A stretch of DNA of 64,000 nt from contig JANPWX010000212.1 of NCBI GenBank assembly GCA_024734555.1, forward strand, positions 1 through 64,000, in the 5' to 3' direction. The notes under the pieces were generated by a model. The model saw only the letters and a list, made by a program, of their open reading frames with translations, made no database searches and was not told the DNA's origin. The position numbers were made by a program, and so were the translations under genes. This document shows positions 25,821 through 37,062 of this stretch, piece after piece. This DNA comes from Trochalopteron elliotii (lineage: Eukaryota > Chordata > Aves > Passeriformes > Leiothrichidae). The stretch's first letter is position 1. Each line of letters begins with the position of its first letter.

Positions 25821-26376
25821 TGTGAAAAACGAGGTTCACTTTCTGTGTAAATTTTAAGGGATAAGTTTAATAGGAAGTAAGACAATTAGGAGATAGAAAA
25901 AAAGCAATGTACGGCCGGCTGGGTGACTCGGCATTCAGCCAAGTCCACACCTTGCTGTATCAGAGACATTCTTTAAATCCCCTTTCTATTGCATCAGTCT
26001 GTTGAATATTCTTATTTTTTCATAAACTATTTTCTATATTTTAGGAACTGTTTTGCATGGTCCCTCCTTGGGTCTGCCTTTTTAGAGCATTTGTGTTTCT
26101 GGGCTGTGTCTTCATTATCACCTCCAGCTTGGGCCTTGGTCTGTACTTTCTTCAGATGGGAGATGCTGATAGTTGGTCTATCAATAGCAGGGTCTTCTTT
26201 CCATGTTCACTGGATGTTATCCTGACCAAACAGACAGTTTAAGCAACTACTACATCAACTACTACCACTATGCCTAATTTTCTTTACTAATAGCAGAAAT
26301 TAAAACTTATATTCTTACTACAATGTTATTCATATAGCACACACCTTGTGAAAAGCCAGCTTTATAATATATAACA
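25821..26376 (+). mobile_element. Solo LTR, family B copy 2
   Basis: A 556-bp LTR beginning TGTGAAAAAC and ending TATAACA, so canonical TG...CA, with a perfect 4-bp target duplication GACT (25817-25820 and 26377-26380). It aligns along its whole length with 4201-4766, in the same orientation, with scattered substitutions and small indels. The AATAAA of copy 1 is ATTAAA here. The element ends directly at the edge of a CpG-rich block beginning at 26381. Four-base duplication points to a gamma-like (class I) integrase. Confidence 0.85.
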
Positions 26377-26380
26377 GACT

Positions 26381-26960
26381 CCTTGCTGGAAGCCCTGCGG
26401 TCGGTGGCATTGCTCTGCATTGCAGCCCCTCTGGCAGCCACGTCCCCTCGCTCTGTGGCCCTGTCGCTGCCCGGACAGAACCCACAGGGTCGGGGAACCT
26501 TCCCCCCCTGCACCGCCCGTCCGCTCCTCTCGGCACAAACCAAAGCCGCGGCGAGATCAGGCTTTGACGCTCCTAAACTCCTTAGCAGGGAAATGTTAAT
26601 GAGCACTGAGCCGAGGGTGAGAAAAGCCCTTAATCGCATTAGCTCCGCTGCCAGAGCTGATGAACGTCCCCCCAACCGGAGCGCCCCGTCCAGACGCGCG
26701 GCACGGGAGCGGCCGGGGGGAGCCGGACCGGGAACTGCCGCCCCACCGCTCGGGGCAGGGAGGGAAAACAGTCCTCAGAGCCACACTGATCCTCTGCTTA
26801 ACCTTAAAGAAGCGCCTCCTGCCAGCTGATGGTGCCTATGGGGCTCGGGGATCCCATCCTGCGGGGTTGGGATGCTCCAGGTGAGCGGGAGGCGGTGCCG
26901 TGTGTGCCCGCACCGGCGAGGGGTCCGCGCTTCTGCTGCGTAAAGAAGTCACGCGTCAGG
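26381..26960 (+). promoter_or_regulatory. CpG-island-like block with candidate first-exon donor
   Basis: CpG dinucleotides are dense here (several dozen in under 600 bp, for example around 26515-26560 and 26680-26760), whereas the flanks are CpG-poor. Unmethylated CpG islands normally mark promoters. At 26871-26886 the sequence GATGCTCCAG|GTGAGC gives a strong consensus 5' splice donor (junction 26880/26881). An ATG at 26829 opens a short frame running into that donor, but 17 codons are too few to argue for coding. No product is recognised. It could be the promoter and first exon of an unannotated gene or lncRNA on the plus strand, a bidirectional start, or simply a GC-rich orphan island. Confidence 0.5.
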
Positions 26961-26998
26961 TTTTATACTGGGAACTCGGTTTTGAGCTCGTGCAACCC

Positions 26999-27145
26999 TC
27001 CGATGGGTTTTTTCGTGTTGGGTTGTGGTGGGGGTTATTTTGGGGTTTTTTTGGGTGTGTGGGTTTTTTTTTGGTTTTTCTTCTTTTTTTGTTGTTGTTG
27101 TTGTTGTTTGTTTGTTTTTGGGTTTTTTGGGGTTTTTTTTACGCG
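26999..27145. repeat. G/T-only strand-asymmetric tract with (GTT)n
   Basis: About 145 bp almost entirely of G and T on the plus strand (A/C on the minus). It includes GGGTTGTGGTGGGGG, several GGG/GGGG runs separated by T runs, and a (GTT)6-7 core near 27089-27110. Enough closely spaced G-runs exist to allow a G-quadruplex. It lies within CpG-rich flanks (26.9 kb and 27.14-27.26 kb). The apparent open frame across it reads as low-complexity Phe/Leu/Gly and is not a gene. Confidence 0.8.
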
Positions 27146-27756
27146 GCCAGGAAATTGCCATATAAAGTGTCAGTATAAAAAGAACGATTTTTCCTCAGCT
27201 AAGCAGCCACGTGAGCGGCTCGGCTTGCGCCGCCCTGCCTCTCGCTGCCTGCGCACGCTATGTGCACACACATGTGTGCTGCTCCGTGACACACCGGGAC
27301 ATTTGTTACGGTGACAGCCTGCTGCTCCCCCTTGGGGGAGGATGTGGTTTAATTTTTAGTATAACCTTAAAAAAAGGAGGCTAGCAAAAGCAGCTCTCCC
27401 ATAAATTTTGTAAGTGACATTTATTTCGCGGTGCATTATCGCTTAGTGATGGACAAATCTGGAATTTAGAGGAGCAGCCATCTTCTCCTGCCAGCTCCAG
27501 TGTGATGAGGTGGTTATCCTTAGGCTCAGCTCAGGCATTGCCTGGAAAATCTCCAAATACTGAGCCGCCTTCTCCCTTCAAAACCTCAGCACAAAATGTA
27601 GCCCCTGTGTGCCTTAGGGGGCTCTGGGTACTTGTTTTGGTGTCTGGAGACTCCATCTCTAAGGAAGTTCCCACACCTTCATCCCTGGGCTGCATACCAG
27701 CAGCAAAGTTTCCCACCCAGTCTCACCAGCTCAGTCCATGAAAGCATCTCTGGTGT
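27146..27756. other. Unique sequence; CpG-rich start, AT-rich candidate element
   Basis: The first 120 bp continue the CpG enrichment of the island. The block at 27350-27475 is unique and AT-rich (TTTATTTCGCGGTGCATTAT region) and could be a conserved element. No gene recognised. Confidence 0.4.
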
Positions 27757-27961
27757 GCTCAGATCCCTGCCCACCCTGGCTGAATTATGGTGGAGTTTGC
27801 TCAGATCCCTGCCTGTCCTGGCTGAACTATGATGGAGTTTGCTCAGATCCTATCCTGGCTGAATTATGGTGGAGTTTGCTCAGATCCCTGCCCATCCTGC
27901 CTGAATTGTGATGGAGTTTGCTCAGATCCCTGCCCATCCTGGCTAAAGTATGATGGAGTTT
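27757..27961 (+). repeat. 42-bp minisatellite, five units
   Basis: Five head-to-tail units beginning GCTCAGATCC and ending TGGAGTTT: 27757-27798, 27799-27840, 27841-27877, 27878-27919 and 27920-27961. Four are exactly 42 bp and the third is 37 bp through a 5-bp internal deletion, summing to 205 bp. 42 is a multiple of three, so frames read through as a repeated Cys-Ser-Asp-Pro-Cys peptide, but the 37-bp unit breaks the frame, arguing against coding. There are no spacers, so it is not a CRISPR-like array. Confidence 0.92.
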
Positions 27962-30900
27962 GCTTTAAAAACTCAACAGATCTTCCTGGTCACCTAGGTG
28001 AGCTCCCTGCTACCTCATCCTGCCAAGTCTCAATTTGAATACATATAAAAGATCTCAACAGCTGGGTGTTTAATGACAGGGACTAGAAATGAGGCTCTAC
28101 AGAGTCACACCAGGTTATTTCAGCTGGCTGGAGCTGGCTTTGGAGCATGCCAGGGAGGCTGGTGCTTCCAGCTCCGTCCAAAAGCACAGTGGTGATTCAA
28201 GGAAACACAAACCATGCCAAACCCCCACACAAACCACACACAACCCCTCTCAAATCATGCCCAACCCCCAAAGACTGAGCTCAGAGGAGCACAGGTGGGG
28301 ATTCACAGCACAATCCTCTCCAAAATGTGGGTGCAGGGCTTTTGCACCACTGGGTGCCAGGGTGAAATGCCAATTATTTGCGCCTTGACAGAGGAAAATG
28401 CAAGATGCCACTAAATCCATTACATCCATATGGATGCTACAAGAGACAGAAGCACAGGAGATGTCCAATTTACTACCCTGGGGCTGGACTAGACCCAAAG
28501 AAACACTTCCAGTTGTTTCACACTGACAAAAGATCAAAGGAGCAGATTGTTAATGGATAGCAAAGTCTGATGTAATTTGTGGCACAGTTATTTGTGCCTA
28601 GGAAAAAGCAGGCTGGTGTCAGCCCTGCCATGACAAGTCCTTGACTGTTGCCCTGCCTGCTGGTACACAGGGATCTGCAGTCAGTTATTTTGAACTTCTA
28701 GGGAACAGGTCCTTTCAGAAACTGTACTCTGAGTCCTAAAACACTTGGGCACCTCCAACCACAAAGTGCTTCCAAATAGCCACAACAGGCTTTCCCCACG
28801 CTCTGTCAGAGTCTGGAAAAGCCTTTTCTTTGGGCAGACAAGCATTTCCCACTGCTGAGGTGGCTCAGCATCCCTGGAGCATCCCATGTGCTGCTGGGGA
28901 TGCCTCTCTCTGCCATTCCTGGAGTGGTTTTTGGGCTCCCTCTTAGCCCAGGGTATGGTAAATACTGACCAGAGCCAGCAGTGGCTGCCCAGGCCTTACT
29001 CTGGCAGGAGGTCCTGCCCTGTCCCAGCACCAGCAGCAGCCCAGACACCTCTGTGAGACCTGGGACTGGCCCTCAGCACCCCTCCTCACACAGCCCAAGC
29101 AAAGGCTTCTCTGGGAGTCTCCCAGCACTGACACCCTCTGCTGCCAGGCTCCCCAGAAATGCTGCCTTCCACCCTCTCAACACTCTCTGGATACCTGAGC
29201 TGTTGTTTCCTAGACCCTGTGACCAATTCTTGCTCTGGTGTCACTACACATCTCCAATTCCCCACATCACAGCTGCTTCCTGGCTCCCCCCTGGCCTCTC
29301 CACTCAACAGCAGGCACAAGTCATGTTTTGGCAAAGGGGTGCCTACAAAACCTCAGCTGTACCCCTGACTTGAAAAAATAAAAGCATAGGAAAAAAACCA
29401 AAGCAGCCTCAAGAAGGCTGAGCAATGCTGACCACCAGGACCCACCACCATGCCACCAGGGTTAGGGGTGGCACCCATGGGAGCCCTTGCCTTGGCAGCA
29501 ATTCACTCTGAGTATGTAACTGAGCCAAGAGAACTAATTCCTCCTCTCTGCTGACTGAAGGCTGCATCATCCCCCAAAGGCCCTGTGGGAGTTGAAATGA
29601 GGATGAACATCAAGTCAGATATGTCCCCTGCTCACAGCCACACACACATCTGCCTGTCCAAAGAGCTTGGAAACAGAGTCACAAGCACAGCCCAGCCCCA
29701 AAACCCACTCTGAAGCATGCAGGTGAGGAGGGAGGAGAGCTCCTGGGTCAGCCCAGCAGGCTGCAGGGTCTGAGGAGGAGGCTCAGAGATGCTCAGACTG
29801 AGCTTTCCACTCTCTTGCTCAGCTGCCTGTGACCATTGGTGCCCAGTGGCCAGAGAGCCCAGGGGCCCTCACAGGCACAGGAGACCAAAACACCCCTTCT
29901 CCCTCCTCAGAACTCCACGTTTATCTGAACACCAGCTTATGGCTGATCAAAGGGAATCCATGCCATTCTAAGTTAAGATTTAAAGTTTTAACAAAAGCCA
30001 TTCACTGTTTTGTCTGGGCAAGCAGCTGGGAGCACCAGCAGCTCAATTTTATTGATAAAATCCTATTTTCTCTAAAAACATGGGACCAGTTCTCCCCATG
30101 ACAGCAAAACATGAGCAGTGCAGAGCTTCAGACTGCACAGGACAAGAGTTTTCTAATATTTCTGCCAGGCTATGAGGAAAAAACCCATATCAACATCTGC
30201 AAAGAGAGTCAGTGTGAAACCCTGAGAGACCAGTGGGCAGAGCAGGTTTCCAGCCTCTTCCAGCACCTGTGAGCAAAGGATGCTGAACAGGGCATCTCTG
30301 TGTTGCTTTGCTTTGCTGTCCATTATTATGCACCCCCAAGGAAGCACCTGCTGTGTTGTCAGCAGCCCCCTGATAGTTCCAGGAGAGCAGCCCCAGTGGA
30401 TCTCTTCCAGGGTGCTCCCATCGACTGTGGGGGGAAAAAGCAATCAGGAAGCAGACAAGGAACTCATGACTTTCCCATCATGGAGGGACTGCTGGGATTT
30501 GCTGGAAGGCATCCAATTAGTTAACGAGCACTCCAAAGCTGAGTCTGGTCTGGAATTAGTAATTAGTTACCACAAGACAAGCAGGAGTGAATATATTGGA
30601 GAAATCCACGTCTGTCCTAGGGATGGACTTAGGAGAAGAGAGTTTGCCCAGTAAACCCACACTGAAATGGAGAGGAGCAGGTGGAAATCAACAAGCAAGC
30701 AGGATGATGTGGATCCCAGAAAGATTCCCAACACCAGGAGCAAACATCACAACTGGTCCCCATCCTTGATATCCTGTACCAGGAGCTGGCCCAGCTGGAA
30801 GCCCTTGGCCCTGGAGCTGGTTCTCCATGCTGATCCCAGCCTGTCACAGGCAGCACAGGCACAGCCAGTGAACACTTTGCTTCTGATGAGCAAAACTGGA

Positions 30901-33900
30901 GCAATGGAGTGAACAAGACACATCAGCCTGGCTGGGTGCCTCCTGCTTCTGCCATCCACGAAGACCATGGCTTTGGAAATCCTGGAATAATTCCCTCATA
31001 TTCATTTTCTTCATTAGTCTTCTGCTCCAGGTTCCTGAGCATGCTCCAGTGCAGGACACATCAGCTTCCAGGTCCGAGGTGGCTCGGAGGAGCCGGACTG
31101 TCACCAGCAGCAATGGCCCTCCTGGGCACAGAAAATCTCCCACCAGTTTCTCCTGGTTGAAAATCAGTGGCTGAGCTCTGAGGAGGAGGAGGAAGAGGAT
31201 GTGTCCTCCTGAGCATTCACTCCCAGGCCTCACAGCTCCTTGTCACCATCTGCCTCTCCGGAGCATGTCCCCATGCGGCAGGAGCTCTGCATCCAGCCCC
31301 TGTGATAAATTAGCCAGGGATTCAGGCATTTCAGTGCAGCTGCCTCATCCTCTGCCAGCATGACAATGTGATTAATTTTGGGTGCAGATGAAGCTCATTT
31401 ATCAGAGGCACGTGATGGCTGTGCAGGCTGCAGGGGCGTGTGGGGAGCCCCGGGGTGCAGGGCAGGGTGGGAGCAGAGGCAAAAGGCAGGAGGCAGGGAG
31501 GGAGAGTGAAAAGCCAAGCCTGGGGCTTCTCTCAGGAAGGCTGTTTGCCACGTTGGCTCATGATTAAGCATGCTGAGGGAGAAGAGCCCGCATGGGAAGA
31601 GAGCTTTTATCTTTGCTAACGCACATGGCCATGTCTGGGGAGAGATGTGCAATGGGAGGGGTGTAAGAGGATTGGGGGGAAGAAGCCATGAGCTGATTAT
31701 GTTGTGTCAAGAGAGGCAATTCTACCACCATGGCCACTTCTCCCCCCCTGCCCCCTCCTCCAGGCCATTTTCCACTTTATCCCCTTTTCAGAGGACCAGT
31801 GGGTCCTGTCTTGCCTATCCCCACTCTGCAGCTACAGACATTTGCTTTTTGCTGCTGGAGGGAGTGTGGCCAGAGCTGCTCCTGCAGGAATTGTCTGGGA
31901 AGACAGAGCTGTATGTTCACTTCCCAATGTAACACAGCCCTGACACAAAAAAATCTCTTGATTGGTTCATCCACCTATTGGCTGGAGTTTCTCCACGTGC
32001 TGGGGTATGGCAGTGCTGCTTCCTCCACACAGCACAGCTCTCCCAAGGGCCTGAGCTTCTCCCAGCTGAGGCTGCCAAGGTCACAAGCAAAGCATCGTGG
32101 ATCAGGAGTCTCTGCACAGTTTTGGAGTGAGGAAGAGCTTTTGGGGTAAGCTCACACCATGCCCAATGCCCTCTGGTGAGATGGATGCACAAGGAGAGGA
32201 CATCAGGGCAGTTCCCTAGGCACCAGGATTCACAGCCTTCCTTTGCCCCCTGCCACGCTCAGCTATGCCCCAGACAGTGGTGTCCCTGCTGTACAACAGC
32301 TCTGTCTCAGAGCAAGGTCATGGCAGCAGCACCCCAAAACCCTGAGATCACCATAACAATCCTCCCTTCAATAATTTTATGCCCCAAGTAGTGAACCATT
32401 TGCAGCTAAAGAGAAGAAAACCCCTTAAGTTCAACAGGGCCATGCAACCTGGGACATCAGTGGCAAATCCTTGAGCACATGGCTGATGTCAATGCCTTCC
32501 ATGGGACTTAATTATCAAACCAACAGATAGCATCAAATAAAGAGGCTGCTTTTTTTGATAAATGAATGCTTTTTAAAGAGAACACGTCAAGGGGACAAAG
32601 GTGAAGATGACACAATACATGGTAGCCACACTGATTGTGACACACCCCTGCTAATTTACCTCATCACAGAACCAGGACCCTTTCTGCTGGGTTAAAGGTA
32701 AGGTTAGAAAACCCATGGGGACTTTAGAAGTGTGAAAACATCAAACACTGAATGGCACAGGGACTTGAGCCTGAGAAAACCCAGAAATGTTTTCCTTCTA
32801 CCCACTGGTCCCCCAGGAGAGTCAGCTGGGTGGCTGGTGGCAGAGAGGGTGGCCTGAGACGAGCCCATTCCTGGAAAGGCTATAGGTGACAACACCAGCT
32901 TGCAGCCAGGACTGCAGCTTCTGACATTCACATTTCTTACAGGTCCTAAATGCTCCTCTAAGCCTGGTTCCTCTACAAAAGTCCCCAGGCAGGTTGTGCT
33001 CTCCTTCCACCCATCAGTTCACCTTCTTAATGTTCCAAAGGTCCCCTGAGTCCCCACCCAGTGGAAATACCTCCCAGCTTTTATTACAATCATCATGCCA
33101 ATCATCAAAGTTTTCAGTTCCTATCCAACAAAGTTTACCCAGGAAGGATTAAAGATGCCCACACTGTTTCCCTTCATGGATTATGGGTGGGCACCAATAG
33201 ACATATCTCAGCGTATTTTCACACACAGGACCAATAATTCTAGGGTGAAGTGCAGCAGAAACTGGCTCCTTAACAGGGGCATACTCAGGCTCCTGCACCT
33301 GCCTGGGGAGCAGTGCCCAGCCCCAGAGGCCCCTCCAACCCCACACAACACTTTTGCAACAGATGTGGACTCAGCGAGGAGAAAACACAACTTACCAGAG
33401 CTGAAATCCTACAAGGACCTGCTGGTGAGGCAAGGAACCTGGAAAGGAGGAGAAAAAGAGATGTGGTTCAATGGGTTGGCTGTGGACAGCAGCAGGGGAG
33501 TGTTGGTGTGGCCCAGCCCTGCAGGGGTGGATGGGGCAGCACATTCAGACAGGGCTGTGGCAGGTGACCTACCCTTGCATGCATCAGGACCATCTAAATT
33601 GATCAGGGCCACTGTGGAGTCCCTTGTGTCCTTAAAGGAATTTCCAACTGCCCTGCCCTGGAAAAGCGAAGATTAAAGGTACCCCAGGTGTAAAGAAGGT
33701 TTCTCCCCTATGGTTCCTTGCAGACATTGTGCAGTCTTCTCTCTGGGTTTGGCAACTCCATCACCCACCCCATGGCATCCTCTTTCCCTGTTTCCCCACT
33801 GGCTCTGGGGCCTGGTGTCCTGCTCCTCTCTTCCCTGTGGTCACTTGCCCCCTGCCCTGCCCCCTGTGCCACCCACAAACCTGAGACACTATAACTGAGA

Positions 33901-34592
33901 AAAACCACATGATCCTCCTCTTTTGGCCTCCTAGATCCACCTTCAGCACATGGAACAAACACTTGCTGGAACTGATCTGGGGCCGGGAGCCTTCTGCCTC
34001 TTTGCTGAGCTAATGTGTGTGGATGTGTGAGCTTGATTTGCTGCCTGAGTTCTTCTCAAGCAGTTTCTCCACTGGAGAGGCTGACAGAGATCTAGAAAGG
34101 CTGTAGCTGCACCCCGAAAAAGACACACTGTTACAGGCCACCTAGATCCCCCCAGCCCCACTCTCCAGCCTCTCCAGGTGCTCAGCTGGTGCTGGCAGAG
34201 CTACACAAGAGAATTCACCAAGGAATTAAGGAGCCATTTCCATCATTCCCATCCTGGTATGAACACTGGGCTGCCCCATCAATGCTCCCCTCTCATCAGC
34301 TCCTGGAGCACGCCAGGCAAATCTGCACTAAGGAGTCACAACAACGCACCTGGGAAACCATAAATATCTGTGAAAAAACTCCCCATAAATCCAGGGGAAG
34401 GGGAATTTACAGCCCTTTCTTCGGAGATTTCTCCGGGTGTTCCCTATTAAGCCATTGTGCTTGTTTGCATAAGTATTCCTCAGACAGCAAAGTCTTCTGT
34501 GCCATCAGTTATCGACTCTGCAAACAGGAGCAGCACCAGGCATGGGACGTACAAACACCCAGCTGTAAAGATGAGGGACTGGCTCCTCACCT
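27962..34592. other. Unique non-coding sequence
   Basis: More than six kilobases with no recognisable exon, RNA gene or interspersed repeat. Frames up to 193 codons (plus strand, 33095-33676) lack domains. The right edge is the start of the ERV remnant. Confidence 0.5.
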
Positions 34593-34623
34593 TGTGAAAA
34601 AATAAAGGGTATGAATTGCTTAG
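34593..34623 (+). mobile_element. Putative 5' LTR stub of the ERV remnant
   Basis: These 31 bp, beginning TGTGAAAAAATAAAGGG, match the 31 bp directly after the polypurine tract at 37063-37093 with five differences, four of them transitions. In a provirus the sequence after the polypurine tract is the start of the 3' LTR, so this is most simply the first 31 bp of the 5' LTR. RNase H coding sequence follows almost at once, so the rest of the LTR, gag and most of pol would have been lost in one deletion. Confidence 0.5.
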
Positions 34624-34629
34624 TGCAAC

Positions 34630-34960
34630 CACGGCACACCCCCAGCAAGGACAGGGTGAACTGGCAGCCCTGACACGTACAGAACAACTGAGAAAAGGGA
34701 AACGAGCCAAAAAACTCTCGGTATGCTCTCAGGGTATGCCACACAATGGCAGAGCTATGGAAAAAATGAGGATTTTTCACATCATTGGGGAAAAATGTAT
34801 CAAGTGGAGAAGAAATACACAAGTGCTGGAATCAGCTCCGGGTACCCAGAGAAATTGCTGTAATACATTGTCCAGCCACATACCAAGGCCACTACAGAAA
34901 TTAGGGAAGGAAGTGCCTTGGCTGATGTAGCAGCAATGAATGCACTTGTTAGTGATAATA
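34630..34960 (+). pseudogene. Decayed retroviral RNase H (pol remnant)
   Basis: RNase H removes the RNA strand during reverse transcription. The conserved pieces appear in the right order but in different frames: GELAALTRTEQLRKGKRAK (34655-34711, frame of 34616), then SRYALRVCHTMAEL from 34716 in a shifted frame, a stop TGA at 34767-34769, then PREIAVIHCPAT near 34850-34890, and ALADVAAMNAL after a further shift. This order and the 'TSxGK' type segment are those of gamma-like (class I ERV) RNase H. At least two frameshifts and one stop make it non-functional. Reverse transcriptase upstream is missing. Confidence 0.8.
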
Positions 34961-35160
34961 CATCAGCTACCAGGCTGGGCAGAAGCCTTTCCAGCAAGAA
35001 AGATTGACACAAGGCCTTATTAAAGAAGGTAATACCCAGTTAAGACACCTACTGGTCTCATCTGATGAATGGTTGACACAATTCATCATATATATGCAGG
35101 AAGGGTTTGAAAATAACAGAATATGCTCAATGCTATCAGCCCACACCTCTGGAAATACAG

Positions 35161-35343
35161 GTCCCTGATATACAACCTGGAGATGTCATTTTAAATAACA
35201 TGCTCTCATGAAAATACAAACTGGAACCTAAGTGGGAAGCACCCTATACCATCTTCCTATGTTCCTATATTAAAAGTTTAGGAAAAAAAAGATGGATACA
35301 CCATTCTCCCATCAAGCAGGTGGTAACTAGCCAGGGCAGCTGA
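35161..35343 (+). pseudogene. Integrase C-terminal domain remnant (end of pol)
   Basis: Read from 35161 in one frame, the segment shows QPGDVIL, then KLEPKWEAPYTIFL and WIHHSPIKQV, the hallmark order of the C-terminal DNA-binding domain of gamma-like integrases (PGD..., L.P.W.GPY, W.HHS..K). It ends at the stop TGA 35341-35343, near the usual Pol end. One in-frame stop lies at 35209-35211. The zinc-binding and catalytic core domains expected between RNase H and here are mostly absent: only about 200 bp separate the two, against more than 800 bp in an intact pol. Confidence 0.85.
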
Positions 35344-35369
35344 CAAATGACTGACTCCTGGAAAAACTC

Positions 35370-37022
35370 TCACATCAGCTAAGAATGAATGGGACATCAC
35401 ACTACTCTTGGTATTATTGACTCTATTACTGCTGCAGCATAGCTAAGGATAAAAGTGATGGATGATTCAGATTAGTGGAAAGTTAACAAATCCAAAGGGA
35501 AGATAGTTTTCCTAGATTATATACGAACAAGGTTCCTAATTCCTGAATCACCTGACAGGAAGGCTCTTGCTTTCTGGTGTCCATCAGATAAGGTTTATAA
35601 TTTAGCCTGGGCAAAGGTAAGCAGAAGGACAGGTCTCATTGCCTTGATAATACCAGCTGCTGCTCAAGACTTAATACCAGTTTTTGCATGATGACAGATG
35701 AGAGTTTAAGAAGTAATAGTATACAATTAACATCACTTGTGACGTGTTGACCCAGGACTGATTACCCTTTCTCTTCAAAGAAAACAAAAAGGAATGCAAC
35801 TGGTATTACAAGGACAGGATTGGGAGTCCTAAATGGTATAGATGTTGAAGTGCTCCTAAATAAACTAAGTGCAACAACAAGTGATTTAAGCAAATTAGAA
35901 CACCCATTGCCATCCTCTCTATTAGCATTGGGGACTAATCAATGGCTCTTATCTGATATATTGCCTCTGTGGGAGAAAATTAATGAGAGAGACCACTGGC
36001 TGATTGTAGAGGCACTTGGAATGGTCCAGGGCAATCTTTCAGCAGCTTTTAGATGTATCCACACTCAGCTGTGGATGCATTCCACAGTGACAGCAATTAC
36101 AAGGGTAGGCAAACACAGCACCTTACTCACAGAGGTTTGAGAAGTAGCTTGGGACAACACAACTGGAAGAGAATTTCAATCCTGGTGGTATTTGGCCAAT
36201 TATGACCCCATTAACAATAAGGTCACCGTCTCCATCTTAATAATGTAATGCTTCAGTATACAGCACATAGCCAATCATTGCCCTAAATTACAATACAACC
36301 ATCCTCTTTCCCATAGAAGGTAGACACCACAAAGTGGACACAGGTGGCAAACAGTATATGGGAACAACAAGGATTGAACTGTAAACATAACAGCATTAAA
36401 CCCCAAGACATATCTTAACACTGAGCAAAATGTTTGTCATTTTGAAACACATGCCAGTGAAATCCCTGCAAGTACACTTATGAAAAAGGATGTTTTTTTA
36501 AGGACCCTTTGTGGTTTTATAGTAGTAGGTGATATTATTGTAGATACAAGTAATCCTTCTAATATTTGCACTTGTAACTTTAGTGGAATTATAGGGTATG
36601 ATTTTAATTATACAGCTCCTGTTACGTCCCCGCCAGTTGTTACAGTCTAATTATACACTAGTTAAAGACTTGTTACCTACTTCAGCTGGAATTAATCTTA
36701 ATGCTGGTAAGGAAACTATCACAACATGATGACTTACATCAGGTATTAAAACACATATGAATTCATAGAAAAAAACTATAATCACTGCCCACCATAATGG
36801 GGATGAAATGTGGTGTGTGTTCAAAAGAAGAAAAAGAGATGGAGAACACCACTGGTAGGAAACTGTCTGGAGTGGTCAGCCACAGGAATTTATAACCTCC
36901 TGCTCCACCCAGTGGTAATCATACTAGCTTTGAGTCTATTAGGTCTGGTGCTTGTGATCATTCTGTATATAAGATTATGGAAGCTGATCATGCTTTTTGA
37001 AAGGCTTTGCAGGCTTTGCTAA
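35370..37022 (+). pseudogene. Decayed retroviral envelope (env) remnant
   Basis: Follows the integrase end as env does in a provirus. A basic KTKR stretch near 35781-35792 is followed by a Gly-rich segment and a helical, Leu-rich region in a frame open at 35820-36140 (LSKLEHPLPSSLLALG..., repeated Leu spacing). The frame continues after the stop at 36138-36140 to about 36245, after which stops and shifts accumulate. The end has a clear membrane span at about 36905-36985 (VVIILALSLLGLVLVIILYI) followed by a short basic tail. Order and features fit surface/transmembrane envelope; the many breaks make it inactive. The exact env lineage was not resolved. Confidence 0.65.
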
Positions 37023-37050
37023 ATGTATTAGCAGGGATGCTTAATAAAAA

Positions 37051-37061
37051 CAAAGGGAGGG
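37051..37061 (+). other. Polypurine tract of the ERV
   Basis: CAAAGGGAGGG lies 30 bp after the end of the env tail and just before TTGTAAAGAAG. This is the position and composition of a retroviral polypurine tract, the plus-strand primer, with the LTR expected to begin at TG 37063-37064. Confidence 0.65.
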
Positions 37062-37062
37062 T

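Noticed and set aside
26900..27178. Hydrophobic Phe/Leu-rich open frames that look like membrane proteins
   Set aside because: They are translations of the G/T-only low-complexity tract.
27757..27961. Possible CRISPR-like array
   Set aside because: Units are contiguous with no spacers and the genome is a vertebrate one; it is a minisatellite.
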